A DNA stretch of 64,000 nucleotides. Source: Brevibacterium linens ATCC 9172 (GTDB taxonomy: Bacteria > Actinomycetota > Actinomycetes > Actinomycetales > Brevibacteriaceae). Of the stretch, positions 54,016-63,515 are shown in pieces. Below the pieces are notes generated by a model. It was not told where the DNA came from. It did not search any database and saw only the letters and a program-made list of their open reading frames with translations. Numbering within the stretch: position 1 is the stretch's first letter; every line of letters starts with the position of its first letter. The position numbers were made by a program, and so were the translations under genes. Location of the stretch: contig NZ_FXYY01000004.1 of assembly GCF_900169165.1 (NCBI RefSeq), positions 1-64,000 on the forward strand, written 5' to 3'.

Positions 54016-54023
54016 GTGCACCT
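54016..54023 (+). promoter_or_regulatory. GTGCACCT element 7
   Basis: Lies 37 bases after the methylase-helicase stop and 58 bases before the SSB start at 54082. Confidence 0.55.
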
Positions 54024-54081
54024 GTCTGCCAGCAGCGAGCAGAGGTTCTGATCGCCAGGCACACAGGAAGGAGGCCGGATC

Positions 54082-54546
54082 ATGGCCATGAAGACCGGCA
54101 CATCGGTCTCGGGGTTCATCGCCACGGACCCCAAACTGACCTATGGGCAGCAAGGCGTCGCCCGGTTCTACGCCCGGATGGGAATCGAACACTACCGACG
54201 CGAGGAAGACGGCACGTTCACACAGCTCGAGCCGTCGTTTCACGATCTCGTCGTCTACCGCAAGAGCGCCGAACACGCCGCAGAAGCCTTCGCCAAGGGC
54301 GACCGCTTCGTCGCCGACGGATACGTACGCCCCTATACCTACGAGCGTGAGGGACGCCAGGTCGGTGGCGAAGAATTCGTCGCCCGCAAGATCGGCCACG
54401 ACGCCGCCCGCTCGACGTACACCGTCGACCGGACCCCACGGGATGAGGGCCTGACCCAGGAGCAAGTCACCGCCCAGCGGGCGCAGGCCTTCGAGGCCCC
54501 CGAGCGCCCAGCCCAGCAGCCCGAGACCGTCGCGATGGGCCAGTAG
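54082..54546 (+). CDS. Single-stranded DNA-binding protein
   Basis: A 154-residue SSB-type OB-fold protein: SVSGFIATDPKLTYGQQGVARFY at the N-terminus, FHDLVVYRKSAEHAAEAFAKGDRF in the middle and a basic region near YEREGRQ. The short C-terminal tail lacks the usual acidic DDDIPF end of chromosomal SSB. It probably covers the transferred strand. GGAAGGAGG precedes the ATG. It heads a small unit with the DUF4913-like gene. Confidence 0.85.
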   Translation: MAMKTGTSVSGFIATDPKLTYGQQGVARFYARMGIEHYRREEDGTFTQLEPSFHDLVVYRKSAEHAAEAFAKGDRFVADGYVRPYTYEREGRQVGGEEFVARKIGHDAARSTYTVDRTPRDEGLTQEQVTAQRAQAFEAPERPAQQPETVAMGQ

Positions 54547-54557
54547 GAGGAACCCTC

Positions 54558-55154
54558 ATGGATGACGACGACATCACCCCCGGCCCGGAAGAAGTCCCCG
54601 AGCTGGACGAGCCCGAACCCGAGGACCTGCCCACCCCGCCCAGTGACGGGCCCGCGGCCCTGGACGAGCCGCCGGGGCCGGTGAACTGGAACCTGCTGAC
54701 CGCCGAGCAGGCCGAGGAGGCCTGGCTGGAGCTCAACCGGTGGGTGGACTGGCTGCGCCACGCCTTCGGGCTCCCGGCCGCGGTGATCCCGCCGCACTGG
54801 CATCGTCACCCCGAGTTGGTCTGGGAGCTGAGCGCCTTGCACATCCACTGGCTCTGCGCCTACGACCCGCAGCAAAACGGATCGGCACCGATCGGCTGGC
54901 TACGCGATTTCGCGGACTCCCGGCAGCGGCTGCGCGACTGGGTCGCCGCGTCCGGAACCCGGCTGGATCGAGACCGACCGACCCGGCAGACGATCTGGCC
55001 CGGCGAGGAACAGGCCGAGCCGATCGAGGACGCCGCGATCACCGACCGGGACGCCGACTTCGTGGCCTTCGTCGTCTCCGACGTCGCCCGCCGGGAACAG
55101 GCTGAGGAGGACTTCTACGCTCGGCTGGACCCCGAGACCGGTGAACTGACCTGA
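54558..55154 (+). CDS. DUF4913-like ICE protein
   Basis: A 198-residue protein. An acidic Pro-rich N-terminus (residues 1-50) precedes the domain LNRWVDWLRHAFGLPAAVIP, then WHRHPELVWELSALHIHWL and IGWLRDFADSRQRLRDWV, the pattern of DUF4913, a family common on actinobacterial plasmids and ICEs and of unknown function. It starts 11 bases after SSB and is followed by a strong hairpin. Confidence 0.78.
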   Translation: MDDDDITPGPEEVPELDEPEPEDLPTPPSDGPAALDEPPGPVNWNLLTAEQAEEAWLELNRWVDWLRHAFGLPAAVIPPHWHRHPELVWELSALHIHWLCAYDPQQNGSAPIGWLRDFADSRQRLRDWVAASGTRLDRDRPTRQTIWPGEEQAEPIEDAAITDRDADFVAFVVSDVARREQAEEDFYARLDPETGELT

Positions 55155-55175
55155 CCCACCCGCCGCACAGTCTGG

Positions 55176-55203
55176 GGGCCGGAACCGATCTCGGTTCCGG
55201 CCC
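55176..55203. terminator. Bidirectional hairpin between convergent genes
   Basis: A perfect 13-bp stem (55176-55188 with 55191-55203) between the DUF4913-like gene and the convergent gene at 55220. Confidence 0.8.
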
Positions 55204-55219
55204 TCCTCGTATGCTCGTC

Positions 55220-55954
55220 TCACTGGGACAGGGCACGGCCTGCCGGGCTGGACTGCCCGGGCTGCGAGGCCGGTACGAACGGCGGCAGCTCACGTCGCGG
55301 TGCCCGTGAGGGCACCTGAGGTGCGGCGGGGCGTTCGAGTGCGGTGTGGGAGAGGTCGTAGCCGCCCCACGGCGAGTAATGGTGCACATGCCGGGTGCCG
55401 TAGGGCCCGCGCTCGGTGATGATCGGCGCGCCGGGAACCTGCATGTGCTGCGGGTAGCGCTCGGTGATCCACTTCATGGCCAGCTTCGACAGGCTCGAGC
55501 CGCCATCTCGGACACGGATCGTCGCCGGTAGAACAGGCAGGTCACGCCAACCGGGCACCGCGTGATCGTGCCACTGCTCGATGACGGAGTTCTCGTCGCC
55601 GATCACGTGCCACTCGCACGGCTCGCAGATCATCTGCTCCAGCATTCCGCCGGGGCCTTCGTGACCGTCCTCGGGGCCGAGCTCGGCTTCGAAGATCTCG
55701 CCGCGGTGCCCGCCGAACTCGGTGCCGGTCCCGTTCCAGCCTTCCCGGTGCCACATGTGGCTGCGCTTCCACGAGCCCATGGAGCCGTTGAGGAACTTCC
55801 AGTGCTCGAACGCCTCATCAAGCTGCGCGGGCGGGAAGTAGTCCCGCGTGAACCCCAGCGGTGCACCGCCCCATTCGTCCAGGCGTGCACGTGCTTCCTC
55901 GCGGGCCATCTCGTCGAAGTCGAACGCGAACTGTCCCTCGATGTGTTCTGGCAT
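55220..55954 (-). CDS. ICE protein, possibly DUF6349 family
   Basis: A 244-residue soluble protein. EGQFAFDFDEMAREEARARL opens it, followed by FEHWKFLNGSMGSWKRSHMWH, CEPCEWH and a His-rich segment (RHVHHYSPWGGYDLSH). It is reminiscent of proteins annotated DUF6349 in actinobacterial elements; that name is from memory and uncertain. Transcribed against the main ICE direction, it may be separately regulated. The His-rich part could bind metal. Confidence 0.72.
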   Translation of the reverse strand: MPEHIEGQFAFDFDEMAREEARARLDEWGGAPLGFTRDYFPPAQLDEAFEHWKFLNGSMGSWKRSHMWHREGWNGTGTEFGGHRGEIFEAELGPEDGHEGPGGMLEQMICEPCEWHVIGDENSVIEQWHDHAVPGWRDLPVLPATIRVRDGGSSLSKLAMKWITERYPQHMQVPGAPIITERGPYGTRHVHHYSPWGGYDLSHTALERPAAPQVPSRAPRRELPPFVPASQPGQSSPAGRALSQ

Positions 55955-56185
55955 GATCCTGACCTCCCTCTCGAGGGCAGGTACGCAGCAAGGGGTCGGC
56001 GCACCGATAAGCCGGTTGGCCGCAGTCGCACTTCCCTGTGTCAGCCCGGATTGGTAGGATGTGATCTAGGCGATACAAGTTAACTACGCTGCCGCACCAG
56101 CTGGATGCGGTGGTTGACAGTCCAGGGGAACCGGCCCCCGGCACGTCCCTCCCGAAGATGAGTCGCCTCCTGGGAGGACTGAGCC

Positions 56186-56578
56186 ATGCTCCGCGCCATA
56201 CTCGTCACCAGCATCCGTACCCGCGGCATCCTGCGGGCCTGGTTGCCCAGCAACATCGTGCTCGACCTGATCCGCACCCGTGCGGGTTTGAAGTGGGGCG
56301 TGCCGGCCATGCTCATCGCAGCTCCCTATCTCGCCATCGCGCAGTGGGCCACCACCACCATCGAGCACGGCGGCCCCGGCTTCCTGCACCTGGTCTTCCT
56401 CGTGTACGTGTGGTCGGCGTTGAAGTTCCTCATCATGGGACCGATCAGCCTGGTCACGCTGATCGTGGTGCGAGCAAAGGAACGCGCCCGTGGTCGGCGC
56501 GACGATGTAGAACGCTCAGCCCCTCGCGCTGCCGGGGATCGGAGCGGAACACTACCCGGTGAGCGGTGGGTGCCCTAG
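56186..56578 (+). CDS. Small integral membrane protein
   Basis: A 130-residue protein. SIRTRGILRAWLPSNIVLDLIRTRAGLKWGVPAML contains a basic, membrane-adjacent segment (split here in description), then two helices (GVPAMLIAAPYLAIAQWATT and LHLVFLVYVWSALKFLIMGP). The remaining tail is basic and polar. Similar small proteins occur at this place in related ICEs, sometimes with misleading transporter names. GGGAGGAC precedes the ATG. Confidence 0.75.
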   Translation: MLRAILVTSIRTRGILRAWLPSNIVLDLIRTRAGLKWGVPAMLIAAPYLAIAQWATTTIEHGGPGFLHLVFLVYVWSALKFLIMGPISLVTLIVVRAKERARGRRDDVERSAPRAAGDRSGTLPGERWVP

Positions 56579-56588
56579 AGTCGGAGGC

Positions 56589-56939
56589 ATGGACTTCGCA
56601 ACGGCCCGAGACGAGGAAGTCGCACGTAATCTCGCCAGCAGGGCGTTCTCCCGGCACGTGGGGTTCGACAGCATCGGGGCTCTCGATACCGAAGGTGCGG
56701 ATGTGCTCCGGCAGAGCATCGTCCGTGCCTGGGAACAAGCCGGTTCCCCGGTCGGCGTGCTCCACCGGGCGGCGGTCCTCTGCGCAAAGCTTCCCCGACT
56801 GGTCGACGAGAATCAGCTTCCCGCCGACCTCGAAACTGCGGGAGTCTCCCGCGAGCGTGAGATCGCCTTAGCCAAGCAGGCCTCCACCTTTCTCGCCGCG
56901 ATCGCGGCCGACGTCGATACCGCATCAGACGTGGAATAA
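56589..56939 (+). CDS. Small ICE protein of unknown function
   Basis: A 116-residue helical soluble protein (EEVARNLASRAFSRHVGFDS; VLHRAAVLCAKLPRLVDEN). No family was recognised. GGAGG lies one base before the ATG, the same tight layout as other ICE starts. A terminator follows. Confidence 0.68.
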   Translation: MDFATARDEEVARNLASRAFSRHVGFDSIGALDTEGADVLRQSIVRAWEQAGSPVGVLHRAAVLCAKLPRLVDENQLPADLETAGVSREREIALAKQASTFLAAIAADVDTASDVE

Positions 56940-56956
56940 CCAGATCGTGGCAGCGA

Positions 56957-56988
56957 AGACGGGGTGAGCATGTACGCTCACCCCGTCT
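56957..56988. terminator. Hairpin terminator between convergent units
   Basis: A 13-bp perfect stem (56957-56969 with 56976-56988) around ATGTAC, between the gene ending at 56939 and the excisionase gene ending at 56996. Confidence 0.82.
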
Positions 56989-56995
56989 CTGTGCA

Positions 56996-57202
56996 TCATC
57001 TAACCGATGGCATCTCGATGATCAGACTTCGCCGAAGCTCTTCCGGGTCCACCCGGATCAAGCGTCCGACTCGATACCCATGGATAGTTCCATCGGAGAT
57101 CCGCCGTCGTAGTGTCTTGACGGAGATCCCTAGTTGGTCCGCCGCGTTGGCGAGCGATACCAGGGTCTGCGCGGACTCATCGGGTCGTTTACGTTGGTCC
57201 AT
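56996..57202 (-). CDS. xis: Excisionase-type DNA-binding protein
   Basis: A 68-residue MerR-like/HTH_17 protein: LVSLANAADQLGISVKTLRRRI with wing GTIHGYRVGRLIRVDPEEL. It is typical of excisionases encoded next to tyrosine integrases and probably steers the integrase toward excision. ATG 57202 with GGAAGGAAC upstream is preferred over the longer frame. It lies 34 bases downstream of the integrase gene, same strand. Confidence 0.83.
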   Translation of the reverse strand: MDQRKRPDESAQTLVSLANAADQLGISVKTLRRRISDGTIHGYRVGRLIRVDPEELRRSLIIEMPSVR

Positions 57203-57236
57203 GATGGTTCCTTCCAGCGAGCAGGGTCCTTTCCCC

Positions 57237-58553
57237 TCACAGGTGTCCATCGCCGTCCGGAGATGACGCGGCTTCACCGTTTTCCTTCTTGCGGAGATGA
57301 GCCTCCACGCGATCGCTCATCCGGTCTGCGAGTTCACGGTCGCGGGCCATCGTGGCGTGCTGGTATCGAAGCACGACGCGCATGTCCGAATGGCCTCCCC
57401 GTCTCATCAGCTCGGCGAGCGTTGCTCCCTCCTGCGCGAAGATCGTGAGGCCGGTGTGCCGTAGGTCGTGGAATCGGAACCCTGAGTCGATGACGTCCAC
57501 GGCGTCTTTCGCCTCGCTCCAGACGTTCCACCAGCGGGTGTTCGACAGCGGCACGCTGCCTTGAACGCTGGCCGCGATCACTGGAGCCTTGGCCTCCTTC
57601 GCTACGTAGTCGCGCAGGTGTTCCCAGAGGCGATCACGCATGATCCGTGGCACGCTCAGAGACCGCTTGCCCGCTTCACTCTTCGGATCGGTAAAGTCCC
57701 CGGTGTTCGCGTTGAGCTGCCTGCGTACGTGGAGGATGGCACTGCCATCGGGGCGCCATTCGATGTCGCGACGCTGCAAGCCCAGGCACTCCCCGCGTCG
57801 CAGCTGGCACCAAGCGGCCAGCAAGACCGCGATGGCCCACCGCTTGGGCATGGCATCGTAGAGAGCCTCGACCTGTGCCGGGGTCGCCACGTCTTCACCG
57901 GGGTCGTGGTCGGCATCATGGCGAACAGGCTTCTGCCGAGGCATGGGCACGTCCGGTTCCTTGGCGATGATGCCGTCTCTGGCGGCCTGCCGCAGGATCA
58001 TCATGAGAACGATGAGCACCGGGCGTGTGACTCCGTTGAACTTCGATTTGGGATTGAGTGGGGAAGGGATCTTGTCCAGCTTGTCGGTCATGAGCCGGAT
58101 CCGCTCTTTGTCGATGTCTCGAATGGGGGTGTCATCGAACTCGGGAATGAGGTAGCCGTTGACCTTGCCCTTGTAGGAACGGATTGTTCCTTCGGAGCGC
58201 ATCTTGCCGCTGCGATTTGGCTGGGTGCGGATCATCTCGATCCAGCGGTCGGCGTACTCGGTGAAGCCGATCGTGCGAGCAGCTTCTGCCTCGGCTTCGG
58301 CACGTCGGCGTGTGGCCTGGACCTCTGGTATCTCCCACGTCCCGAGCGCGATCTTCGTGTGCACACTAGACAGCCAGGTTCGGGCGTCCGTCTTGGTCTG
58401 GAACGTCAGGGCCTTGTCGTCTTCGGTTCGCGCCGTATGGGTCTCACCGTCCGGGCCGGGGTAGCGCGCCTGCCATCGACCGGATGGGAGCTTGCGCAGG
58501 CTCCCCCAGGCCTCTCGTGGAGACGCCTTCTTCTCCTTCGTCGTCGCGCTCAT
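57237..58553 (-). CDS. int: Tyrosine-family integrase of the ICE
   Basis: A 438-residue site-specific recombinase. An N-terminal arm-binding part (RKLPSGRWQARYPGPDGE) is followed by a SAM-like core-binding domain (FTEYADRWIEMIRTQPNRS) and the catalytic domain with Arg in CQLRRGECLGL (near 250), HDLRHTGLTIFA (His and Arg, near 360), GHSDMRVVLRYQH (His then nucleophilic Tyr near 397). ATG 58553 follows GGAGGA. It integrates and excises the element next to nrdF. Arm-site-like repeats lie immediately upstream. Confidence 0.93.
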   Translation of the reverse strand: MSATTKEKKASPREAWGSLRKLPSGRWQARYPGPDGETHTARTEDDKALTFQTKTDARTWLSSVHTKIALGTWEIPEVQATRRRAEAEAEAARTIGFTEYADRWIEMIRTQPNRSGKMRSEGTIRSYKGKVNGYLIPEFDDTPIRDIDKERIRLMTDKLDKIPSPLNPKSKFNGVTRPVLIVLMMILRQAARDGIIAKEPDVPMPRQKPVRHDADHDPGEDVATPAQVEALYDAMPKRWAIAVLLAAWCQLRRGECLGLQRRDIEWRPDGSAILHVRRQLNANTGDFTDPKSEAGKRSLSVPRIMRDRLWEHLRDYVAKEAKAPVIAASVQGSVPLSNTRWWNVWSEAKDAVDVIDSGFRFHDLRHTGLTIFAQEGATLAELMRRGGHSDMRVVLRYQHATMARDRELADRMSDRVEAHLRKKENGEAASSPDGDGHL

Positions 58554-58592
58554 CGTGTCCTCCAGTCGCCTCGAACGGACTGGAGCGGACGG

Positions 58593-58695
58593 TCGTGCCA
58601 CTTCGTGCCACTAGATCTTCTTGCCTCCTCGAAACCGCTTCTGGCCTCGGGTTTTGCCGCCTCGCGGTGGTCGTCAGTGGCACGAAGTGGCACGA
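58593..58695. repeat. Pair of 20-bp inverted repeats, probable integrase arm sites
   Basis: 58593-58612 and 58676-58695 are exact reverse complements, and each is made of two CGTGCCACT-type units in tandem. A weaker related pair occurs at 58766-58785. Their position between int and the chromosomal nrdF fits attP arm-type sites. Confidence 0.75.
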
Positions 58696-58843
58696 CATTG
58701 TGGGTGCTCCTCCACCAAAATCGCGTGTGTGAAGGCGTCCGCTCTCGGGTGGAAGGTGTGTCCGTGCCACCCGTGTGCCATGCCGAACGGGTACTGATGT
58801 TCATCTGTGCTCTCCTCTGTCCTTCGGATGGAGGCACGAAAAA

Positions 58844-58879
58844 AGGCCCGGACCTGCAGAAACCTGCAGGTCCGGGCCT
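58844..58879 (-). terminator. Terminator of nrdF
   Basis: A 16-bp perfect stem (58844-58859 with 58864-58879) followed on the minus strand by six T residues (58838-58843). Confidence 0.92.
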
Positions 58880-58918
58880 CCCATCAGCCCTTTCGGGCCT
58901 CGAGCAAGCTACGGGGTC

Positions 58919-60026
<1,108 letters not shown>

Positions 60027-60036
60027 ATTCCATTGA

Positions 60037-62199
60037 TCAGAGCATGCAGGAGACGCAGCCTTCGACCTCCGTGCCCTGCAGAGCGAGCTGCCGGAGCCGG
60101 ATGTAGTAGATGGTCTTGATTCCCTTGCGCCAGGCGTAGATCTGCGCCTTGTTGATGTCACGAGTGGTGGCGGTGTCCATGAAGAACAGCGTCAGCGACA
60201 GCCCCTGGTCCACGTGCTTCGTGGCCTCGGCATACGTGTCGATGATCTTCTCGTAGCCGACCTCGTAGGCATCCTGATAGTACTCGAGGTTGTCGTTGTC
60301 CATGAAGGGAGCCGGGTAGTACACGCGGCCGACCTTGCCCTCCTTGCGGATTTCGATCTTCGAGGCCACCGGGTGGATCGACGAGGTCGAGTTGTTGATG
60401 TACGAGATCGAACCGGTCGGCGGCACGGCCTGGAGGTTCTGGTTGTAGATGCCGTGCTCGGCCACCTGAGCCTTGAGCTCTCGCCAGTCGTCCTGGGTCG
60501 GGATGTGCACGTTCGCTGCGGAGAACAGTTCGGCCACACGAGCGGTGCGCGGCTGCCAGGCCTCATCGGTGTACTTGTCGAAGTATTCGCCGGTGGCGTA
60601 CTTCGACCGCTCGAAGCCGGCGAAGGCCTCACCGCGCTCCTTCGCGATCTCCATCGACGCGCGCACACAGTGGTAGGCGACGGTGTAGAAGTACATGTTC
60701 GTGAAGTCCAGGCCCTCATCGGAGCCGTAGTAGATGTGCTCCCGAGCCAGATAGCCGTGGAGGTTCATCTGCCCCAGGCCGATGGCATGCGACATGTCAT
60801 TGCCGCGGGCGATCGAGGGCACGGACTGGATGTTCGAGGTCTCGGCGACAGCGGTGAGTCCGCGGATCGCGGTCTCGATGGTCTGACCGAAGTTGTCCGA
60901 GTCCATCGTCAGAGCGATGTTGAGCGAACCGAGGTTGCAGGAGATGTCCTTGCCGACGACATCGTAGCCGAGATCATCGTCGTACTTGCTGGGCTCGGAG
61001 ACCTGGAGGATCTCCGAGCAGAGGTTGGACATGATGATCTTGCCGTCGATCGGATTCGCCTTGTTGACGGTGTCCTCGAACATCACGTACGGGTAGCCGG
61101 ACTCGAACTGGATCTCGGCCAGAGTCTGGAAGAATTCGCGGGCGTTGATCTTCTTCTTCTTGATCGCCGCGTTGTCGACGAGCTCGGTGTACTTCTCGGT
61201 GACATTGATGTCGGAGAAGGGCACACCGTAGACGCGCTCGACGTCGTAGGGGCTGAAGAGGTACATGTCCTCGTTGCGCTTGGCCAGCTCGAAGGTGACG
61301 TCCGGGATCACAACGCCCAGGGACAGGGTCTTGATTCGGATCTTCTCATCGGCGTTCTCGCGCTTGGTGTCGAGGAACTTGTAGATGTCTGGGTGGTGGG
61401 CGTGCAGGTACACGGCACCGGCGCCCTGACGCGCTCCGAGCTGGTTGGCATAGGAGAACGAGTCCTCGAGCAGCTTCATCACGGGGATGACGCCGGAGGA
61501 CTGGTTCTCGATCTTCTTGATCGGGGCACCGGATTCGCGGATGTTCGTCAGGGCGAAGGCCACACCGCCGCCGCGCTTGGACAGCTGCAGAGCGGAGTTG
61601 ATGGAGCGGCCGATCGACTCCATATTGTCTTCGATGCGCAGCAGGAAGCAGGAGACGAGCTCACCGCGCTGCCTCTTTCCGGCGTTGAGGAACGTCGGGG
61701 TGGCCGGCTGGAAACGGCCGGCGATGATCTCGTCGACGAGCTGGGTGGCCAGCGTCTCGTCGCCACGGGCCAGGAACAGAGCGACCATGACGACGCGGTC
61801 CTCGAAGCGTTCGAGGTAGCGCTTCCCGTCGAAGGTCTTCAGCGTGTAGGAGGTGTAGAACTTGAACGCACCGAGGAAGGTCTGGAAGCGGAACTTCTGA
61901 TCATAGGCGCGCGTCGACAGCTGTTCGATGAACTCAAACGAATACTGCTCCAGGACCTCGGGCTCGTAGTAGTCCTTCTCGACGAGGTAGTCGAGCTTCT
62001 CCTTGAGGTTATGGAAGAAGACGGTGTTGTTGTTCACGTGCTGCAGGAAGTACTGGCGGGCAGCCTGCTTGTCACGTTCGAACTGGATCCTGCCGTCCTC
62101 GTCGTACAGGTTCAGCATCGCGTTGAGCGCGTGGTAATCCAGATCCGTCTCTTCGCGGATGATGTCCTCTACATTGCGGTCTTCAGCGAGCTCGCGCAC
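60037..62199 (-). CDS. nrdE: Class Ib ribonucleotide reductase, alpha (catalytic) subunit
   Basis: A 720-residue Nrd[10 protein letters not shown] and [11 protein letters not shown] carry the active-site Cys region and [18 protein letters not shown] the substrate loop. The C-terminus ends in CVSCML, the redox Cys pair reduced by NrdH. No N-terminal ATP-cone is present, as in other class Ib enzymes. It reduces NDPs to dNDPs. The GTG start overlaps the end of nrdI by about 30 bases. Confidence 0.95.
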   Translation of the reverse strand: MRELAEDRNVEDIIREETDLDYHALNAMLNLYDEDGRIQFERDKQAARQYFLQHVNNNTVFFHNLKEKLDYLVEKDYYEPEVLEQYSFEFIEQLSTRAYDQKFRFQTFLGAFKFYTSYTLKTFDGKRYLERFEDRVVMVALFLARGDETLATQLVDEIIAGRFQPATPTFLNAGKRQRGELVSCFLLRIEDNMESIGRSINSALQLSKRGGGVAFALTNIRESGAPIKKIENQSSGVIPVMKLLEDSFSYANQLGARQGAGAVYLHAHHPDIYKFLDTKRENADEKIRIKTLSLGVVIPDVTFELAKRNEDMYLFSPYDVERVYGVPFSDINVTEKYTELVDNAAIKKKKINAREFFQTLAEIQFESGYPYVMFEDTVNKANPIDGKIIMSNLCSEILQVSEPSKYDDDLGYDVVGKDISCNLGSLNIALTMDSDNFGQTIETAIRGLTAVAETSNIQSVPSIARGNDMSHAIGLGQMNLHGYLAREHIYYGSDEGLDFTNMYFYTVAYHCVRASMEIAKERGEAFAGFERSKYATGEYFDKYTDEAWQPRTARVAELFSAANVHIPTQDDWRELKAQVAEHGIYNQNLQAVPPTGSISYINNSTSSIHPVASKIEIRKEGKVGRVYYPAPFMDNDNLEYYQDAYEVGYEKIIDTYAEATKHVDQGLSLTLFFMDTATTRDINKAQIYAWRKGIKTIYYIRLRQLALQGTEVEGCVSCML

Positions 62200-62582
62200 A
62201 GTTTGTCCAATCCTAGGTTGACAGCGTCGACATCATCCTGAGTGCCCAGGAGTTCGACTCGATACATGAGGGGTACTTGACACTTTGCCGCGACCTTGAC
62301 GGCCGCGCGGCAGTAGTCCTCGCCGAAGTTCGTGTTTCCGGCGCCGATGACACCGACGAGATGACGTCGGTTCTCTTCGACATTGAGGAATCTGATGACT
62401 TGCTTGGGAACAGCCCCGCGATTGCGGCCGGCCCCATATGTGGGGGTGACGAGAACGAATGGCTCATCCACTCGCAGCGTCGGCTCCGTGGTCAACGTCG
62501 GCAGCCGCACTGCCCGGTGACGCAGCTTCGCGACGAAGCGGTGCGTGTACTCGGAGTTGGCAGAGAAGTAGACCAGCAGCAT
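62169..62582 (-). CDS. nrdI: Flavodoxin-like class Ib RNR activator
   Basis: A 137-residue Nrd[17 protein letters not shown] is the flavodoxin-type phosphate loop and [21 protein letters not shown] and [12 protein letters not shown] frame the FMN. It supplies the oxidant that activates the Mn2 site of NrdF. The start lies 2 bases after the nrdH stop and the end overlaps nrdE, so these three genes form a tight operon. Confidence 0.95.
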   Translation of the reverse strand: MLLVYFSANSEYTHRFVAKLRHRAVRLPTLTTEPTLRVDEPFVLVTPTYGAGRNRGAVPKQVIRFLNVEENRRHLVGVIGAGNTNFGEDYCRAAVKVAAKCQVPLMYRVELLGTQDDVDAVNLGLDKLCASSLKTAM

Positions 62583-62584
62583 TG

Positions 62585-62830
62585 TCAGGCCACGACGGAC
62601 GCAGACTGTTCGCCGGTCAGAGTGGCGATCTTGTCGGGACGGAAGCCCGACCAATGGTCGTTGTCGGTGACGACGACAGGAGCCTGCATGTAGCCCATCG
62701 CCTTGACGACATCGAGGGCGTTCTCGTCGACGCTGAGATCGACCGACTTGTACTTCAGGCCCTTGGCGTCGAGAGCACGGTAGGTGGCGTTGCACTGGAC
62801 GCAAGCTGGCTTGGTGTACACGGTGATCAT
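62585..62830 (-). CDS. nrdH: Glutaredoxin-like electron donor of class Ib RNR
   Basis: An 81-residue NrdH-redoxin: [20 protein letters not shown] with the CxxC site (CVQC), then [20 protein letters not shown], the thioredoxin-reductase contact region. It delivers electrons to NrdE. It is the first gene of nrdHIE; AAGGAGT lies just before the ATG. NrdR boxes lie about 110-155 bases upstream. Confidence 0.95.
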   Translation of the reverse strand: MITVYTKPACVQCNATYRALDAKGLKYKSVDLSVDENALDVVKAMGYMQAPVVVTDNDHWSGFRPDKIATLTGEQSASVVA

Positions 62831-62937
62831 GACGACTCCTTCAATCTGCTGTGCAGTTCGGCATTCTGATGGCTGTGACCGTGTCCCGTCAACTGCTCGA
62901 TCATGATGAATATCACCAGGCGCAGGCTCAGGGGTGA

Positions 62938-62984
62938 CCACTAGATGTTGTGTTCGGGTTAGACCTTACCCCTATATCCAGTGT
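62938..62984 (-). promoter_or_regulatory. NrdR double box upstream of nrdH
   Basis: Two 16-bp sites, ACACAACATCTAGTGG and ACACTGGATATAGGGG (minus strand; 62938-62953 and 62969-62984), resemble the NrdR consensus and are centred 31 bp apart, the three-turn spacing known for NrdR repression. Confidence 0.82.
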
Positions 62985-63025
62985 TACACCAGTGTCATTC
63001 GGAGGCTCCACACCCTGTGTCATCA

Positions 63026-63155
63026 CCGTCCACAATCGTCCACAGGCTGTGAACGACACTCGTGTAGTTCGATCACCTGCGCGGACGCTGGTATCGGCGG
63101 CTTCCAGATTCATTTTCGGCTCTTTTTCCACCGACGTTTTCCACCGCTTTCCACA
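63026..63155. promoter_or_regulatory. DnaA-box-like sites upstream of the nrd promoter
   Basis: CCGTCCACA (63026-63034), TCGTCCACA (63036-63044) and CTTTCCACA (63147-63155) resemble the actinobacterial DnaA box TTGTCCACA. DnaA is known to affect nrd expression in E. coli; here this is only suggestive. The remaining 62.9-63.5 kb holds no supported gene and must carry the promoter of the rightward ATPase gene. Confidence 0.45.
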
Positions 63156-63515
63156 GGAAAACTTTTTGCCTGTGGGCATGTTGCGGAACCCTCGATCGAC
63201 GATTTCGACCTCCTCCATGCGGTGCCGGTCACGTCGTAGCGGAGGCGATCATCACAGCACCTCCTCCCATCTGTCTGTCGGTCCCACCGACGCTACAGCT
63301 CGGTCCTGACATGAGATGGCCCCGCCGTGAACGGAGGGTGGCTGGCCGGCGGGAGCAGACCGGGACGCGGTCGAAGTGTGTCAGCACTGCAACGTCGACG
63401 GCTGTTGCGTGTCAGTGCCACCCAATATGCTGGAGACCACAGAAACGCACCGCACTGCGTGACTGACGAGCACAGTGACACCGAGCGACCAGTGACACCG
63501 AGAGACTGAGGGACC

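Noticed and set aside
60214..62241. 675-codon plus-strand frame opposite nrdE
   Set aside because: Antisense shadow: Val/Leu/Asp-rich repetitive translation, no start signal, opposite a highly conserved gene.
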